Positions 1 to 5,309 of a DNA stretch of 5,309 nucleotides are shown here, piece after piece. Where the stretch lies: the NCBI GenBank assembly GCA_003477305.1, contig DMTN01000008.1, forward strand, positions 355-5,663. Reading direction: 5' to 3'. The stretch's first letter is position 1. Every line of letters begins with the position of its first letter. Made by a program: the position numbers and the translations under genes. Below the pieces are notes generated by a model. The model did not search any database and had not been told where the DNA came from. It worked only from the letters and a program-made list of their open reading frames with translations. This stretch comes from Acholeplasmatales bacterium (lineage in GTDB: Bacteria; Bacillota_I; Bacilli_A; Izemoplasmatales; Hujiaoplasmataceae).

Positions 1-1
1 G

Positions 2-1660
2 CGCGAGCGCGGCATCACGATCAAACTGAACTCCGTCGAACTCCAGTACAAGAGCCTTGACGGGACCGCCTATATCTTCCATCTCATCGACACGCCCGGC
101 CACGTCGACTTCACCTATGAGGTATCGCGGTCGCTTGCGGCCTGCGACGGCGCCATCCTCGTCGTCGACGCCTCCCAGGGTATCGAAGCCCAGACCCTCG
201 CGAACGTCTATCTCGCGCTTGACAACGACCTCGAGATCGTCTCCGTCATCAACAAGATCGATTTGCCCTCCGCCGACGTCGAAAAGGTCCGCCACGAACT
301 CGAGGACACGATCGGACTCGACGGGAAGGCCGCGATCCCGGCGTCCGCGAAAATGGGGATCGGCATCGTCGAGATCCTCGAAGCGGTCGTCAAGAACGTC
401 CCCGCTCCCTCGGGATCGATCGACGAACCGCTCCAATGTCTCATCTTCGACTCCTACTACGACACTTACCGCGGCGTCGTCCCGCTCGTCCGCGTGATGA
501 ACGGAGTGATCAAGAAGGGCGACAAGATCCGCATGATGGCGACCCAGGCCGAATTCGAAGTCATGGAAACCGGCGTTTTCACGCCGAAGGAAGAGACGCG
601 GCCGTTCCTTTCCGCCGGCGACGTCGGCTGGTTCACGGCGCAGATCAAGAACATCGAAACGATCCATGTCGGCGACACCGTCACCGCCGCCGCAAGGCCG
701 GCCGACCACCCGGTCCCCGGCTACCGCAAACTGACCCCGATGGTCTATTGCGGGATCTATCCGGTCGAGGCGGACGACTACCAGGATCTGAAGGACGCGC
801 TCGAGAAGATGAAGCTTTCGGACGCCTCGCTCGTCTACGAGCCGGAAACCTCGCAGGCGCTCGGCTTCGGCTTCCGCATCGGCTTCCTCGGGCTTTTGCA
901 CATGGAGATCTTCCAGGAGCGGATGGAACGCGAGTTCGACATGAACATCATCGCGACCGCCCCGTCGGTCGGCTACCGCGTCGTCCTGACGGACCAGAAG
1001 GTGATCGAGATCGACAACCCGGCGATGCTTCCGGACGCTTCGAAAGTCGACCACATCGAAGAGCCGATCGTCAACGCGACGATCATCTCGCCCTCCGATT
1101 ATGTCGGAAACATCATGGAACTCTGCCAGTACAAGCGCGGCACCTTCAAGGACATGCAGTACATCTCGACGTCGCGCGTCGAACTGCGCTATGAAATGCC
1201 GCTGGCGGAAATCATCTTCGATTTCTTCGACAAGCTGAAGTCCTATACCAAGGGTTATGCCTCGCTCGATTACGAGCTGTCGGGATACAAGCGGTCGAAT
1301 CTGACGAAGATGGACATCCTCCTGAACGGCGAGCCGGTCGATGCCCTCGCGATCATCGTCCACACCGATTTCGCCTACGACCGCGGCTCGCGGATGTGTT
1401 CGAAACTGAAGGAACTGATTCCGCGCCAGCTGTTCGAAATCCCCGTGCAGGCCGCCCTCGGATCGAAGGTCATCGCCCGCACGAACATCAAGGCGCTGCG
1501 CAAGGACGTCCTCGCGAAATGCTATGGCGGCGACATCTCGCGCAAGATGAAACTGTTGAACAAACAAAAGGAAGGCAAGAAGCGGATGAAGGCCGTCGGG
1601 TCGGTCGAAATCCCGCAGGAAGCCTTCATGAGCGTACTCAGACTGGATGACGACAACTGA
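2..1660 (+). CDS. lepA: Elongation factor 4 (LepA), 5'-truncated by window edge
   Basis: Ribosome-associated translational GTPase (EF-4/LepA), which acts on stalled or mispositioned ribosomes in the cytoplasm. The reading frame is open from base 2 and gives 552 residues. The family is about 600 long, so roughly 48 N-terminal residues, including the P-loop (G1), lie outside the window. Visible motifs, numbered from the first in-window residue: switch I/G2 RERGITIK (1-8), G3 DTPGH (30-34), G4 NKID (84-87) and a G5-like SAK (about 115-117). Domain II follows, then the LepA-specific stretches ALGFGFRIGFLGLLHMEI and YEMPLAEIIFDFFDKLKS. The LepA C-terminal domain carries LAKCYGGDISRKMKLLNKQ, GKKRMKAVGSVEIPQEAF and the end at LRLDDDN. 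The last motifs separate LepA from EF-G and TypA. There is no frameshift and no missing key residue in the visible part. The last codons also encode one arm of a terminator hairpin. Identification is very secure; the true start cannot be seen. Confidence 0.98.
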   Translation, partial: RERGITIKLNSVELQYKSLDGTAYIFHLIDTPGHVDFTYEVSRSLAACDGAILVVDASQGIEAQTLANVYLALDNDLEIVSVINKIDLPSADVEKVRHELEDTIGLDGKAAIPASAKMGIGIVEILEAVVKNVPAPSGSIDEPLQCLIFDSYYDTYRGVVPLVRVMNGVIKKGDKIRMMATQAEFEVMETGVFTPKEETRPFLSAGDVGWFTAQIKNIETIHVGDTVTAAARPADHPVPGYRKLTPMVYCGIYPVEADDYQDLKDALEKMKLSDASLVYEPETSQALGFGFRIGFLGLLHMEIFQERMEREFDMNIIATAPSVGYRVVLTDQKVIEIDNPAMLPDASKVDHIEEPIVNATIISPSDYVGNIMELCQYKRGTFKDMQYISTSRVELRYEMPLAEIIFDFFDKLKSYTKGYASLDYELSGYKRSNLTKMDILLNGEPVDALAIIVHTDFAYDRGSRMCSKLKELIPRQLFEIPVQAALGSKVIARTNIKALRKDVLAKCYGGDISRKMKLLNKQKEGKKRMKAVGSVEIPQEAFMSVLRLDDDN

Positions 1661-1678
1661 TCGTCATCCTTTCTTTTT
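1645..1678 (+). terminator. Intrinsic terminator overlapping the lepA stop codon
   Basis: A perfect 9-bp inverted repeat, GGATGACGA (1645-1653) and TCGTCATCC (1661-1669), encloses a 7-nt loop (1654-1660). It is followed directly by the T-rich run tttcttttt (1670-1678). This is the standard layout of a Rho-independent terminator. The loop contains the lepA TGA (1658-1660) and the left arm is inside the last codons of lepA. Termination efficiency is inferred, and the single C in the T-run may weaken it. Confidence 0.8.
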
Positions 1679-1682
1679 AGTA

Positions 1683-1710
1683 TTTACATTCGAATTTCGA
1701 GTGCTATAAT
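1683..1710 (+). promoter_or_regulatory. Sigma-A-type promoter with extended -10, driving the lipoprotein gene
   Basis: A -35 box TTTACA (1683-1688, 5 of 6 matches to TTGACA) and a consensus -10 TATAAT (1705-1710) are separated by 16 nt. TG at 1702-1703, one base before the -10, makes it an extended -10. Transcription would start at about 1717, giving a leader of roughly 41 nt before the ATG at 1758. The region is clearly AT-rich against GC-rich genes and lies just after the lepA terminator. Confidence 0.82.
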
Positions 1711-1716
1711 GGATGT

Positions 1717-1746
1717 GGAAATGTTTTTGTTCATTGGAACGTTTCC
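1717..1746 (+). other. 5'-leader hairpin of the lipoprotein mRNA
   Basis: Arms GGAAATGTT (1717-1725) and AACGTTTCC (1738-1746) can pair over 9 positions, with one G-U wobble and a 12-nt loop. The hairpin would begin at or next to the predicted transcription start and end directly before the ribosome binding site. Pairing is seen in the sequence. A role in mRNA 5'-end stability or control of translation is inference. No known riboswitch class is recognised, and the leader is too short for most of them. Confidence 0.45.
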
Positions 1747-1753
1747 GGGGGGA
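1747..1753 (+). promoter_or_regulatory. Ribosome binding site of the lipoprotein gene (decides the start)
   Basis: The G-rich run GGGGGGA lies 4 nt before the ATG at 1758 and can pair with the anti-Shine-Dalgarno sequence, allowing G-U pairs. It supports the start at 1758 over the in-frame ATG at 1713, which falls at or upstream of the predicted transcription start and has no such site. Confidence 0.7.
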
Positions 1754-1757
1754 CCTC

Positions 1758-2822
1758 ATGAAGAAGAAGTTGCTTGCGTTGTTCGTCATCCTGCTTGCCG
1801 GGTCATTGTCCGGCTGCGAGTTGCGCGGTTTCATCGACAGAATCCGCTTCAACGCCGATCTCGCCGGGTTCATCGCGGATCATGGCGATCACGAATCCTA
1901 TACGATGCACCTGTCGACCGTCACCGACGTTGCCTACTGGCATGACGGCGTCAAAACGACGAACAGCGTGACGGTCACCGTCGACAACAAGGTCGACCTC
2001 GGGGACTTCTATGTCGACGCGGAGATGACGGCCGGCGATATGACGCAACGGTATTTCATCTATCGCGAAAATGACGCAAAAACCGCCTATCAGCTGCACG
2101 CGAACAATCGCCTCGTGAAGATCGAGCTCACCGAAGGGGATCTGTCGCTTCTGTGCGGTTGCGTGGATGACGCGGCCGCGACGGGAATCGCCGATTTCGA
2201 TCACGTCGTCCGAAACGCCGACGGGACCTATTCGCAATCGGACGATCTTGGCGACGAGTCCGGGTTGGGCTATAACCTTTCGATGGAACTGGCGACTTCG
2301 CTTGGCATCGATCGCGCCGAACTGGCCGGGACGATGGTCACCGCCACCATCGAACTCGACCGGGAAGCCGGTACGATCCGTTCACACATCGTGTTGGAAA
2401 ATCTTTCGGTCACCCAGCAGGAAATCGAGATTGAGATCGACGTCGACTCCGTCATGGAGTGGACCTTCGTCGCATCCGTCGAGCGGATCGACATGACGGC
2501 GTATTTCTTTCCGCTGCCGGAACAAATCGCCGAGATCGTCGATACGATCGGTCCGAACGAGCCCGTCAGCGGATACATCGCGGCATTCCACCATGTCGGC
2601 TGGATCCGGATCGAAGTCACGGCCGGGGCCTATGACATCGTGCTGACCAATACCAACAGTACGAATCCGTACTCGCTCGGCGTATGCAACGCCCAGGGAA
2701 CGCTGATCTCCAGCGCCGTCGTCAGTTCCTTCACCTTTCCCGCCGACGGCGTCTACCTCCTGCGCATCGAGAGTTCGACGACGTCCCCGCAGTTCACGAT
2801 CACGCTTGTCCCGAAGCCCTGA
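1758..2822 (+). CDS. Predicted lipoprotein of unknown function with a possible C-terminal PPC-like beta-sandwich
   Basis: I do not recognise this 354-residue protein. The N-terminus is a clear lipoprotein signal: MKKK, a hydrophobic core (residues 5-17) and a lipobox LSGC ending at Cys20. The mature protein should therefore be lipid-anchored on the outer face of the cytoplasmic membrane. Residues about 45-250 are acidic and rich in alternating polar/hydrophobic beta-strand patterns (such as VTVTVDNKVDL and QEIEIEIDVD), possibly a large single-sheet fold of the LolA/LppX kind; this is a guess. A CxC pair sits at Cys133/Cys135, with a third cysteine at 310. Residues about 268-351 (GWIRIEVTAGAYDIVLTN, then DGVYLLRIES) look like a bacterial pre-peptidase C-terminal (PPC)-type beta-sandwich. 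No catalytic motif is seen. Start 1758 is chosen for its RBS and because Lys follows directly, as expected for a signal peptide. It has its own promoter and terminator, so it is probably monocistronic. Confidence 0.85.
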   Translation: MKKKLLALFVILLAGSLSGCELRGFIDRIRFNADLAGFIADHGDHESYTMHLSTVTDVAYWHDGVKTTNSVTVTVDNKVDLGDFYVDAEMTAGDMTQRYFIYRENDAKTAYQLHANNRLVKIELTEGDLSLLCGCVDDAAATGIADFDHVVRNADGTYSQSDDLGDESGLGYNLSMELATSLGIDRAELAGTMVTATIELDREAGTIRSHIVLENLSVTQQEIEIEIDVDSVMEWTFVASVERIDMTAYFFPLPEQIAEIVDTIGPNEPVSGYIAAFHHVGWIRIEVTAGAYDIVLTNTNSTNPYSLGVCNAQGTLISSAVVSSFTFPADGVYLLRIESSTTSPQFTITLVPKP

Positions 2823-2853
2823 CGAACCGGCCGGCCGCGTAAGCTGAGGCAAG

Positions 2854-2884
2854 AGGGCGGATGCCGCGCGCATCCGCCCTTTTT
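2854..2884 (+). terminator. Strong intrinsic terminator of the lipoprotein gene
   Basis: A perfect 11-bp GC-rich stem, AGGGCGGATGC (2854-2864) and GCATCCGCCCT (2870-2880), has a 5-nt loop (2865-2869) and runs into TTTTT (2880-2884). G-U and A-U pairs can extend its base. It lies 31 nt after the lipoprotein stop codon and separates that gene from hemW. The minus strand has no good T-run after the stem, so it looks one-directional. Confidence 0.93.
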
Positions 2885-2923
2885 CTCGCAAAAACGGGCG
2901 AAGCGCTGTCGTTTTCGAAGGAT

Positions 2924-2937
2924 TTATGTTAACATAA
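2924..2937 (+). promoter_or_regulatory. Perfect 14-bp palindrome upstream of hemW, candidate operator
   Basis: TTATGTTAACATAA is an uninterrupted perfect palindrome in an AT-rich island between the lipoprotein terminator and hemW, ending 5 nt before the hemW ribosome binding site. A possible -10 box, CATAAT (2933-2938), overlaps its right half, but no convincing -35 is seen at 15-19 nt spacing (best is TTTTCG, 2912-2917). It could bind a dimeric repressor that controls hemW-xerD-deoB. I cannot match it to a named regulator; it is not a CIRCE, LexA, Rex or Fur box. Confidence 0.4.
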
Positions 2938-2942
2938 TGAGT

Positions 2943-2948
2943 AGGTGA
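2943..2948 (+). promoter_or_regulatory. Ribosome binding site of hemW (decides the start)
   Basis: AGGTGA lies 5 nt before the ATG at 2954. The alternative in-frame GTG at 2945 is inside this site and so cannot use it. Family alignments also favour the later start, because HemW proteins begin only a few residues before the YxHIPFC motif. Confidence 0.65.
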
Positions 2949-2953
2949 TCCCG

Positions 2954-4072
2954 ATGGCTCAGGCTCTGTACGTGCATATCCCGTTCTGCGATGCGATCTG
3001 CACGTACTGCGACTTTCCGAAAATGGTCGCTCCGGCGGCCTTCAAAACCGCATACATCGATGCCCTCAAGACCGAAATCGTCGCTTCGCGCGCCGAACTG
3101 GCGGACGTCGAGACGATCTATATCGGGGGCGGCACGCCGTCCTCGCTTCCGCATGATCTGCTGTCCGATCTGCTCGATTTCCTCGCCGCGCAAGTGGACG
3201 TCGGCCGTCTCCGCGAATGGACGATCGAAGCCAATCCCAACGACGTCACCTACGACTTCGCCCGCCTGATCAAGGCGAAAGGGGTCACCCGGCTGTCGAT
3301 CGGGGTCCAGTCCGGCCGGCCCGAACTGCTCAAAATGATGGGGCGGACTCATACGAAAGAAGACGTCGAACGCGCCGTGAAGGCGGTCCACGACGCCCAT
3401 TTCTACAATGTGAATCTCGACTTCATCTATGCCGTTCCGACCGAGACGATGGCCGACTTGGAAGCCGACCTCGCCTTCGCGCTCGCGCTCAAGCCGCTCC
3501 ATCTTTCCTTCTATACGCTGATCCTCGAGCCCCGCACGATGTTGTTCCACGATTGGCGCGAAGGACGGGTTACCCTCCTCGACGAGGAACTCGAAGCGAC
3601 GATGTTCGAAACCGTCAACCGCGTTCTGCCGCAAGCCGGCTATCGCCGTTATGAAGTCTCGAATTTCGCGATCACCGGGTTTGAATCGAAGCACAATCTC
3701 CATTACTGGAACGCGCATGACTATCTCGGCGTCGGGATGGGGGCGCATTCGCTGTTCGGGTCGACCCGTTTCCACAACCACCCCTCGCTTTCGAAATACC
3801 TTGCGAGCGTGAAGAAAACCGGAACTGGCGGACGGCTTGTCGATCCGTGCGATCCGTTCCGCGAAGCCTGCGTGATGGGTCTGCGCAAAGTGTCCGGAAT
3901 CGACCGCGCCGATCTTTGGGTCCGCTTCCATCAGGATCCGCTGTTGCGCTTTCCGCGGCTTTATGACAACGAACGTGATGGTCTGCTTTTGATCGACGAC
4001 GCCTCGATCCGGCTCACCGACAAAGGACTCATCCTGCTCAATTACGTCGAACGCAGTTTCGCCGGAGGTTAA
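2954..4072 (+). CDS. hemW: HemW family radical-SAM protein (heme chaperone; formerly called HemN-like)
   Basis: A 372-residue cytoplasmic radical-SAM protein of the coproporphyrinogen-oxidase-like group. HemW members bind heme and a [4Fe-4S] cluster and are thought to deliver heme to target proteins; they are often misannotated as coproporphyrinogen dehydrogenase. YVHIPFC leads into the cluster motif CxxxCxxC (Cys12, Cys16, Cys19), followed by DF. HemW has DF here, where true HemN has a fourth cysteine. The SAM-binding motif IGGGTPSSL is at 57-65, followed by EANPNDV (92-98) and RLSIGVQS (113-120). The HemW-type HNxxYW motif is HNLHYW (247-252), and YLGVGMGAHS is at 257-266. The C-terminal winged-helix part ends with RLTDKGLILLN. 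The length is normal for the family. It is the first gene of a tight operon with xerD and deoB. Nothing here shows heme synthesis, so the heme source and partner are unknown. Confidence 0.94.
   Translation: MAQALYVHIPFCDAICTYCDFPKMVAPAAFKTAYIDALKTEIVASRAELADVETIYIGGGTPSSLPHDLLSDLLDFLAAQVDVGRLREWTIEANPNDVTYDFARLIKAKGVTRLSIGVQSGRPELLKMMGRTHTKEDVERAVKAVHDAHFYNVNLDFIYAVPTETMADLEADLAFALALKPLHLSFYTLILEPRTMLFHDWREGRVTLLDEELEATMFETVNRVLPQAGYRRYEVSNFAITGFESKHNLHYWNAHDYLGVGMGAHSLFGSTRFHNHPSLSKYLASVKKTGTGGRLVDPCDPFREACVMGLRKVSGIDRADLWVRFHQDPLLRFPRLYDNERDGLLLIDDASIRLTDKGLILLNYVERSFAGG
4064..4069 (+). promoter_or_regulatory. Ribosome binding site of xerD inside the end of hemW
   Basis: A consensus GGAGGT sits 6 nt before the xerD ATG (4076) and encodes the last two Gly codons of hemW. 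Ribosomes ending hemW at 4072 stop within reach of this site, so the two genes are likely translationally coupled. Confidence 0.88.
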
Positions 4073-4075
4073 GCG

Positions 4076-4996
4076 ATGAACGAACAACTGTTGAAGGAAT
4101 ATGTCTACTATTTGAAAGTGACCAAGAACCTCGCGAAAAACACGCTTTCCTCGTACCGTTCCGACATCTCGAGTTATCTCGATTTCATGGCGAAGAACTA
4201 CCGGGTGGTCAAACTCGACCAGATCACCAAGACCTATGCGCTCAACTATCTGGCGAAAATGAAGCGCGACGACCTCGCCGTCAAGAGCATCCAGCGCAAG
4301 CTGTCGGCGATCAAGTCGTTTCACCGCTACGCGCTCTCCGAAGGCATCGTCGCGACGAACGTGATCGATACGGTCCGTCAGCCGAAGGGGCAGAAGTCGC
4401 TCCCGGTGGTGATGAACCGGACCGAGACGGAAGCGCTGATCGAGGCGGCGAAAGGCGACGGCAAGGCGCTCGCGCTGCGCAACCTCGCGCTCGTCGAACT
4501 CGCCTACGGCTCCGGATTGCGCGTCTCCGAACTGTTGTCGCTGAAAACCGCCGACCTCCATCTCAACACCGGCGTCGTCCACGTCCTCGGCAAAGGCGGG
4601 AAGGAACGGATCGTCCCGCTCGGCGAGCCGGCCGTCGCGGCGATCCGCCGCTACCTCGTCGACGCCCGTCCGCTGATCCACCCGGCCGCGAAGGAAGGCG
4701 TGTTCGTGAACAAAAACGGCACGCGCCTCTCCCGCGTCGGCTTCTACAAGATCATCCGGAAACTCGCGGAACAGGCCGGGATCGAAAAACCGATCTCGCC
4801 GCATACGCTCCGCCATTCGTTCGCCACCGACATGCTGGAAAACGGCGCCGATTTGCGCGCCGTCCAGGAACTGCTCGGCCACGAGGACGTCCTCACCACC
4901 GAAATCTACACCCATATTTCCAAAAGCCGCCTCCGCGAGGCGTACGAGGCCGCGCATCCGCGCGCCGCGAAAACAGTAAAGGAGCCAACCCCATGA
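4076..4996 (+). CDS. xerD: Site-specific tyrosine recombinase XerD
   Basis: A 306-residue tyrosine recombinase. With a partner recombinase it resolves chromosome dimers at the dif site near the terminus during division. The N-terminal SAM-like core-binding domain covers about residues 1-90 (LLKEYVYYLKVTKNLAKNTL at the front). The catalytic domain is at about 110-285. All six expected active-site residues are visible: Arg149 (SGLRVSELL), Lys173 (GKGGKER), His243 and Arg246 (HTLRHSFAT), His269 (LLGH) and the nucleophile Tyr278 (EIYTH). GADLRAVQELLGHEDVLTT is the standard XerC/XerD signature. The length is typical of chromosomal Xer proteins, and no phage integrase arm-binding domain is present. 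XerD is preferred over XerC because deoB follows, as in Bacillus subtilis. The gene starts 3 nt after hemW and overlaps deoB. The last 15 or so residues (AAHPRAAKTVKEPTP) look like a poorly conserved tail. Confidence 0.93.
   Translation: MNEQLLKEYVYYLKVTKNLAKNTLSSYRSDISSYLDFMAKNYRVVKLDQITKTYALNYLAKMKRDDLAVKSIQRKLSAIKSFHRYALSEGIVATNVIDTVRQPKGQKSLPVVMNRTETEALIEAAKGDGKALALRNLALVELAYGSGLRVSELLSLKTADLHLNTGVVHVLGKGGKERIVPLGEPAVAAIRRYLVDARPLIHPAAKEGVFVNKNGTRLSRVGFYKIIRKLAEQAGIEKPISPHTLRHSFATDMLENGADLRAVQELLGHEDVLTTEIYTHISKSRLREAYEAAHPRAAKTVKEPTP
4978..4984 (+). promoter_or_regulatory. Ribosome binding site of deoB
   Basis: AAAGGAG lies 8 nt before the ATG at 4993, inside the last codons of xerD. 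It supports the overlapping ATGA start of deoB. Confidence 0.85.
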
Positions 4997-5309
4997 ACTA
5001 CAAACGCATTTTCCTGATCGTGATCGATTCCGTCGGCTGCGGCGCGAGTCCCGACGCGGCCGCCTTCGGCGATGTCGGTGCGAATACGATCGCCCATCTC
5101 GCCCTTGCGAGCGGCGGCGTGTTTCTTCCCACCCTGCAATCCTTCGGCTACGGCAACCTCACCGCGATCGAAGGCGTCCCGCCCGTCGAGAAACCCCTGG
5201 CCGCCGTCCTCAAACTGGCGGAGCTTTCCAATGGCAAGGATACGATGACCGGCCACTGGGAGATCATGGGACTGAAGACCTCGATTCCCTTCCAGACATT
5301 CACGGAGAC
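4993..5309 (+). CDS. deoB: Phosphopentomutase (DeoB), 3'-truncated by window edge
   Basis: Interconverts ribose (or deoxyribose) 1-phosphate and 5-phosphate in nucleoside salvage and catabolism; it is a cytoplasmic metal-dependent enzyme of the alkaline phosphatase superfamily. The ATG at 4993 overlaps the xerD TGA as ATGA and has its own RBS. The window holds 105 complete codons of a family about 390 residues long, so roughly three quarters are missing. RIFLIVIDSVGCG carries the first metal-binding Asp (Asp12). PDAAAFGDVGANTIAHLA matches the conserved PDAxxFGDxGxxTxxH region. GKDTMTGHWEIMGL (81-94) includes the phosphorylated catalytic threonine, Thr84, which corresponds to Thr85 of the Bacillus cereus enzyme. 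PF.TF at 99-103 also fits. The xerD-deoB order is known from Bacillus, where a purine nucleoside phosphorylase gene follows. A truncated edge gene, but the identity is secure. Confidence 0.95.
   Translation, partial: MNYKRIFLIVIDSVGCGASPDAAAFGDVGANTIAHLALASGGVFLPTLQSFGYGNLTAIEGVPPVEKPLAAVLKLAELSNGKDTMTGHWEIMGLKTSIPFQTFTE

Noticed and set aside
436..1194. A 252-codon + strand frame inside lepA
   Set aside because: It overlaps lepA in another frame, is Arg-rich and of low complexity, and has no independent support.
1689..1704. Repeated TCGA motifs (tcgaatttcga) between the -35 and -10 boxes as an operator
   Set aside because: TCGA is itself palindromic and is very common in this sequence, so the repeat is weak evidence for a binding site.
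1713..1757. A longer start for the lipoprotein at the ATG at 1713
   Set aside because: It lies at or upstream of the predicted transcription start and has no RBS. The added residues (MWKCFCSLERFRGDL) would spoil a textbook lipoprotein signal peptide.
2891..2915. A second imperfect hairpin (AAAACG with CGTTTT, inner GCG/CGC) after the lipoprotein terminator
   Set aside because: Its T-run is part of the stem rather than after it, and the pairing needs a 2-nt bulge and a 3-nt loop. It is too weak to call a terminator or an RNA element.
2945..2953. A GTG start for hemW three codons before the ATG
   Set aside because: The GTG is part of the ribosome binding site AGGTGA, and the family N-terminus fits the ATG at 2954.
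2924..4957. A 677-codon open frame on the minus strand, antisense to hemW and most of xerD
   Set aside because: It is a shadow of GC-rich codon use in two securely identified genes. Its translation is dominated by Arg, Asp, Glu and Gly with no recognisable domain, and it has no plausible RBS. Its stop is formed by the hemW upstream palindrome.
4076..4996. XerD as a phage or mobile-element integrase, suggesting a genomic island
   Set aside because: Its length, lack of an arm-binding domain, XerC/D signature and xerD-deoB context all point to the housekeeping recombinase. No attachment-site repeats or tRNA are seen.

Overview
The window reads as an ordinary stretch of chromosome from a GC-rich member of the Bacillota or a related lineage. 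All genes are on the + strand. They use strong GGAGG-type ribosome binding sites and the standard genetic code: TGA is a genuine stop for three of the genes, and Trp is TGG. Two gene adjacencies familiar from Bacillota support this placement: lepA near hemW, and xerD followed by deoB. The style of the HemW and lipoprotein sequences hints at the Mollicutes-related side (Acholeplasma/Izemoplasma-like), but that is a low-confidence inference. The high GC would be unusual there.

Layout. Positions 2-1660 hold the 3' nine-tenths of lepA (elongation factor 4), cut at its 5' end by the window edge. An intrinsic terminator whose hairpin loop contains the lepA stop codon closes this unit. Next is a self-contained single-gene unit: an extended -10 promoter (1683-1710), a short leader with a hairpin, a 354-residue predicted lipoprotein of unknown function (1758-2822), and a strong intrinsic terminator (2854-2884). 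A short AT-rich spacer with a perfect 14-bp palindrome (2924-2937) leads into a tight operon: hemW (2954-4072), xerD (4076-4996) and deoB (4993 to the window end, partial). The hemW-xerD gap is 3 nt, and xerD and deoB overlap by ATGA.

How the genes relate. LepA is a ribosome-associated GTPase. HemW is a radical-SAM heme-chaperone family protein. XerD resolves chromosome dimers. DeoB feeds deoxyribose and ribose phosphates from nucleosides into central metabolism. They share no pathway, so the hemW-xerD-deoB grouping looks like conserved housekeeping synteny rather than a dedicated system. The lipoprotein is the only accessory-looking gene. It has its own promoter and terminator and separates lepA from hemW, which lie next to each other in many Bacillota.

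No stretch longer than about 130 bases lacks a gene. I see no tRNA, rRNA, CRISPR array, insertion sequence or attachment site, and no evidence of a novel multi-gene system. The observations most worth following are the unrecognised lipoprotein and the regulatory structures around it and upstream of hemW.
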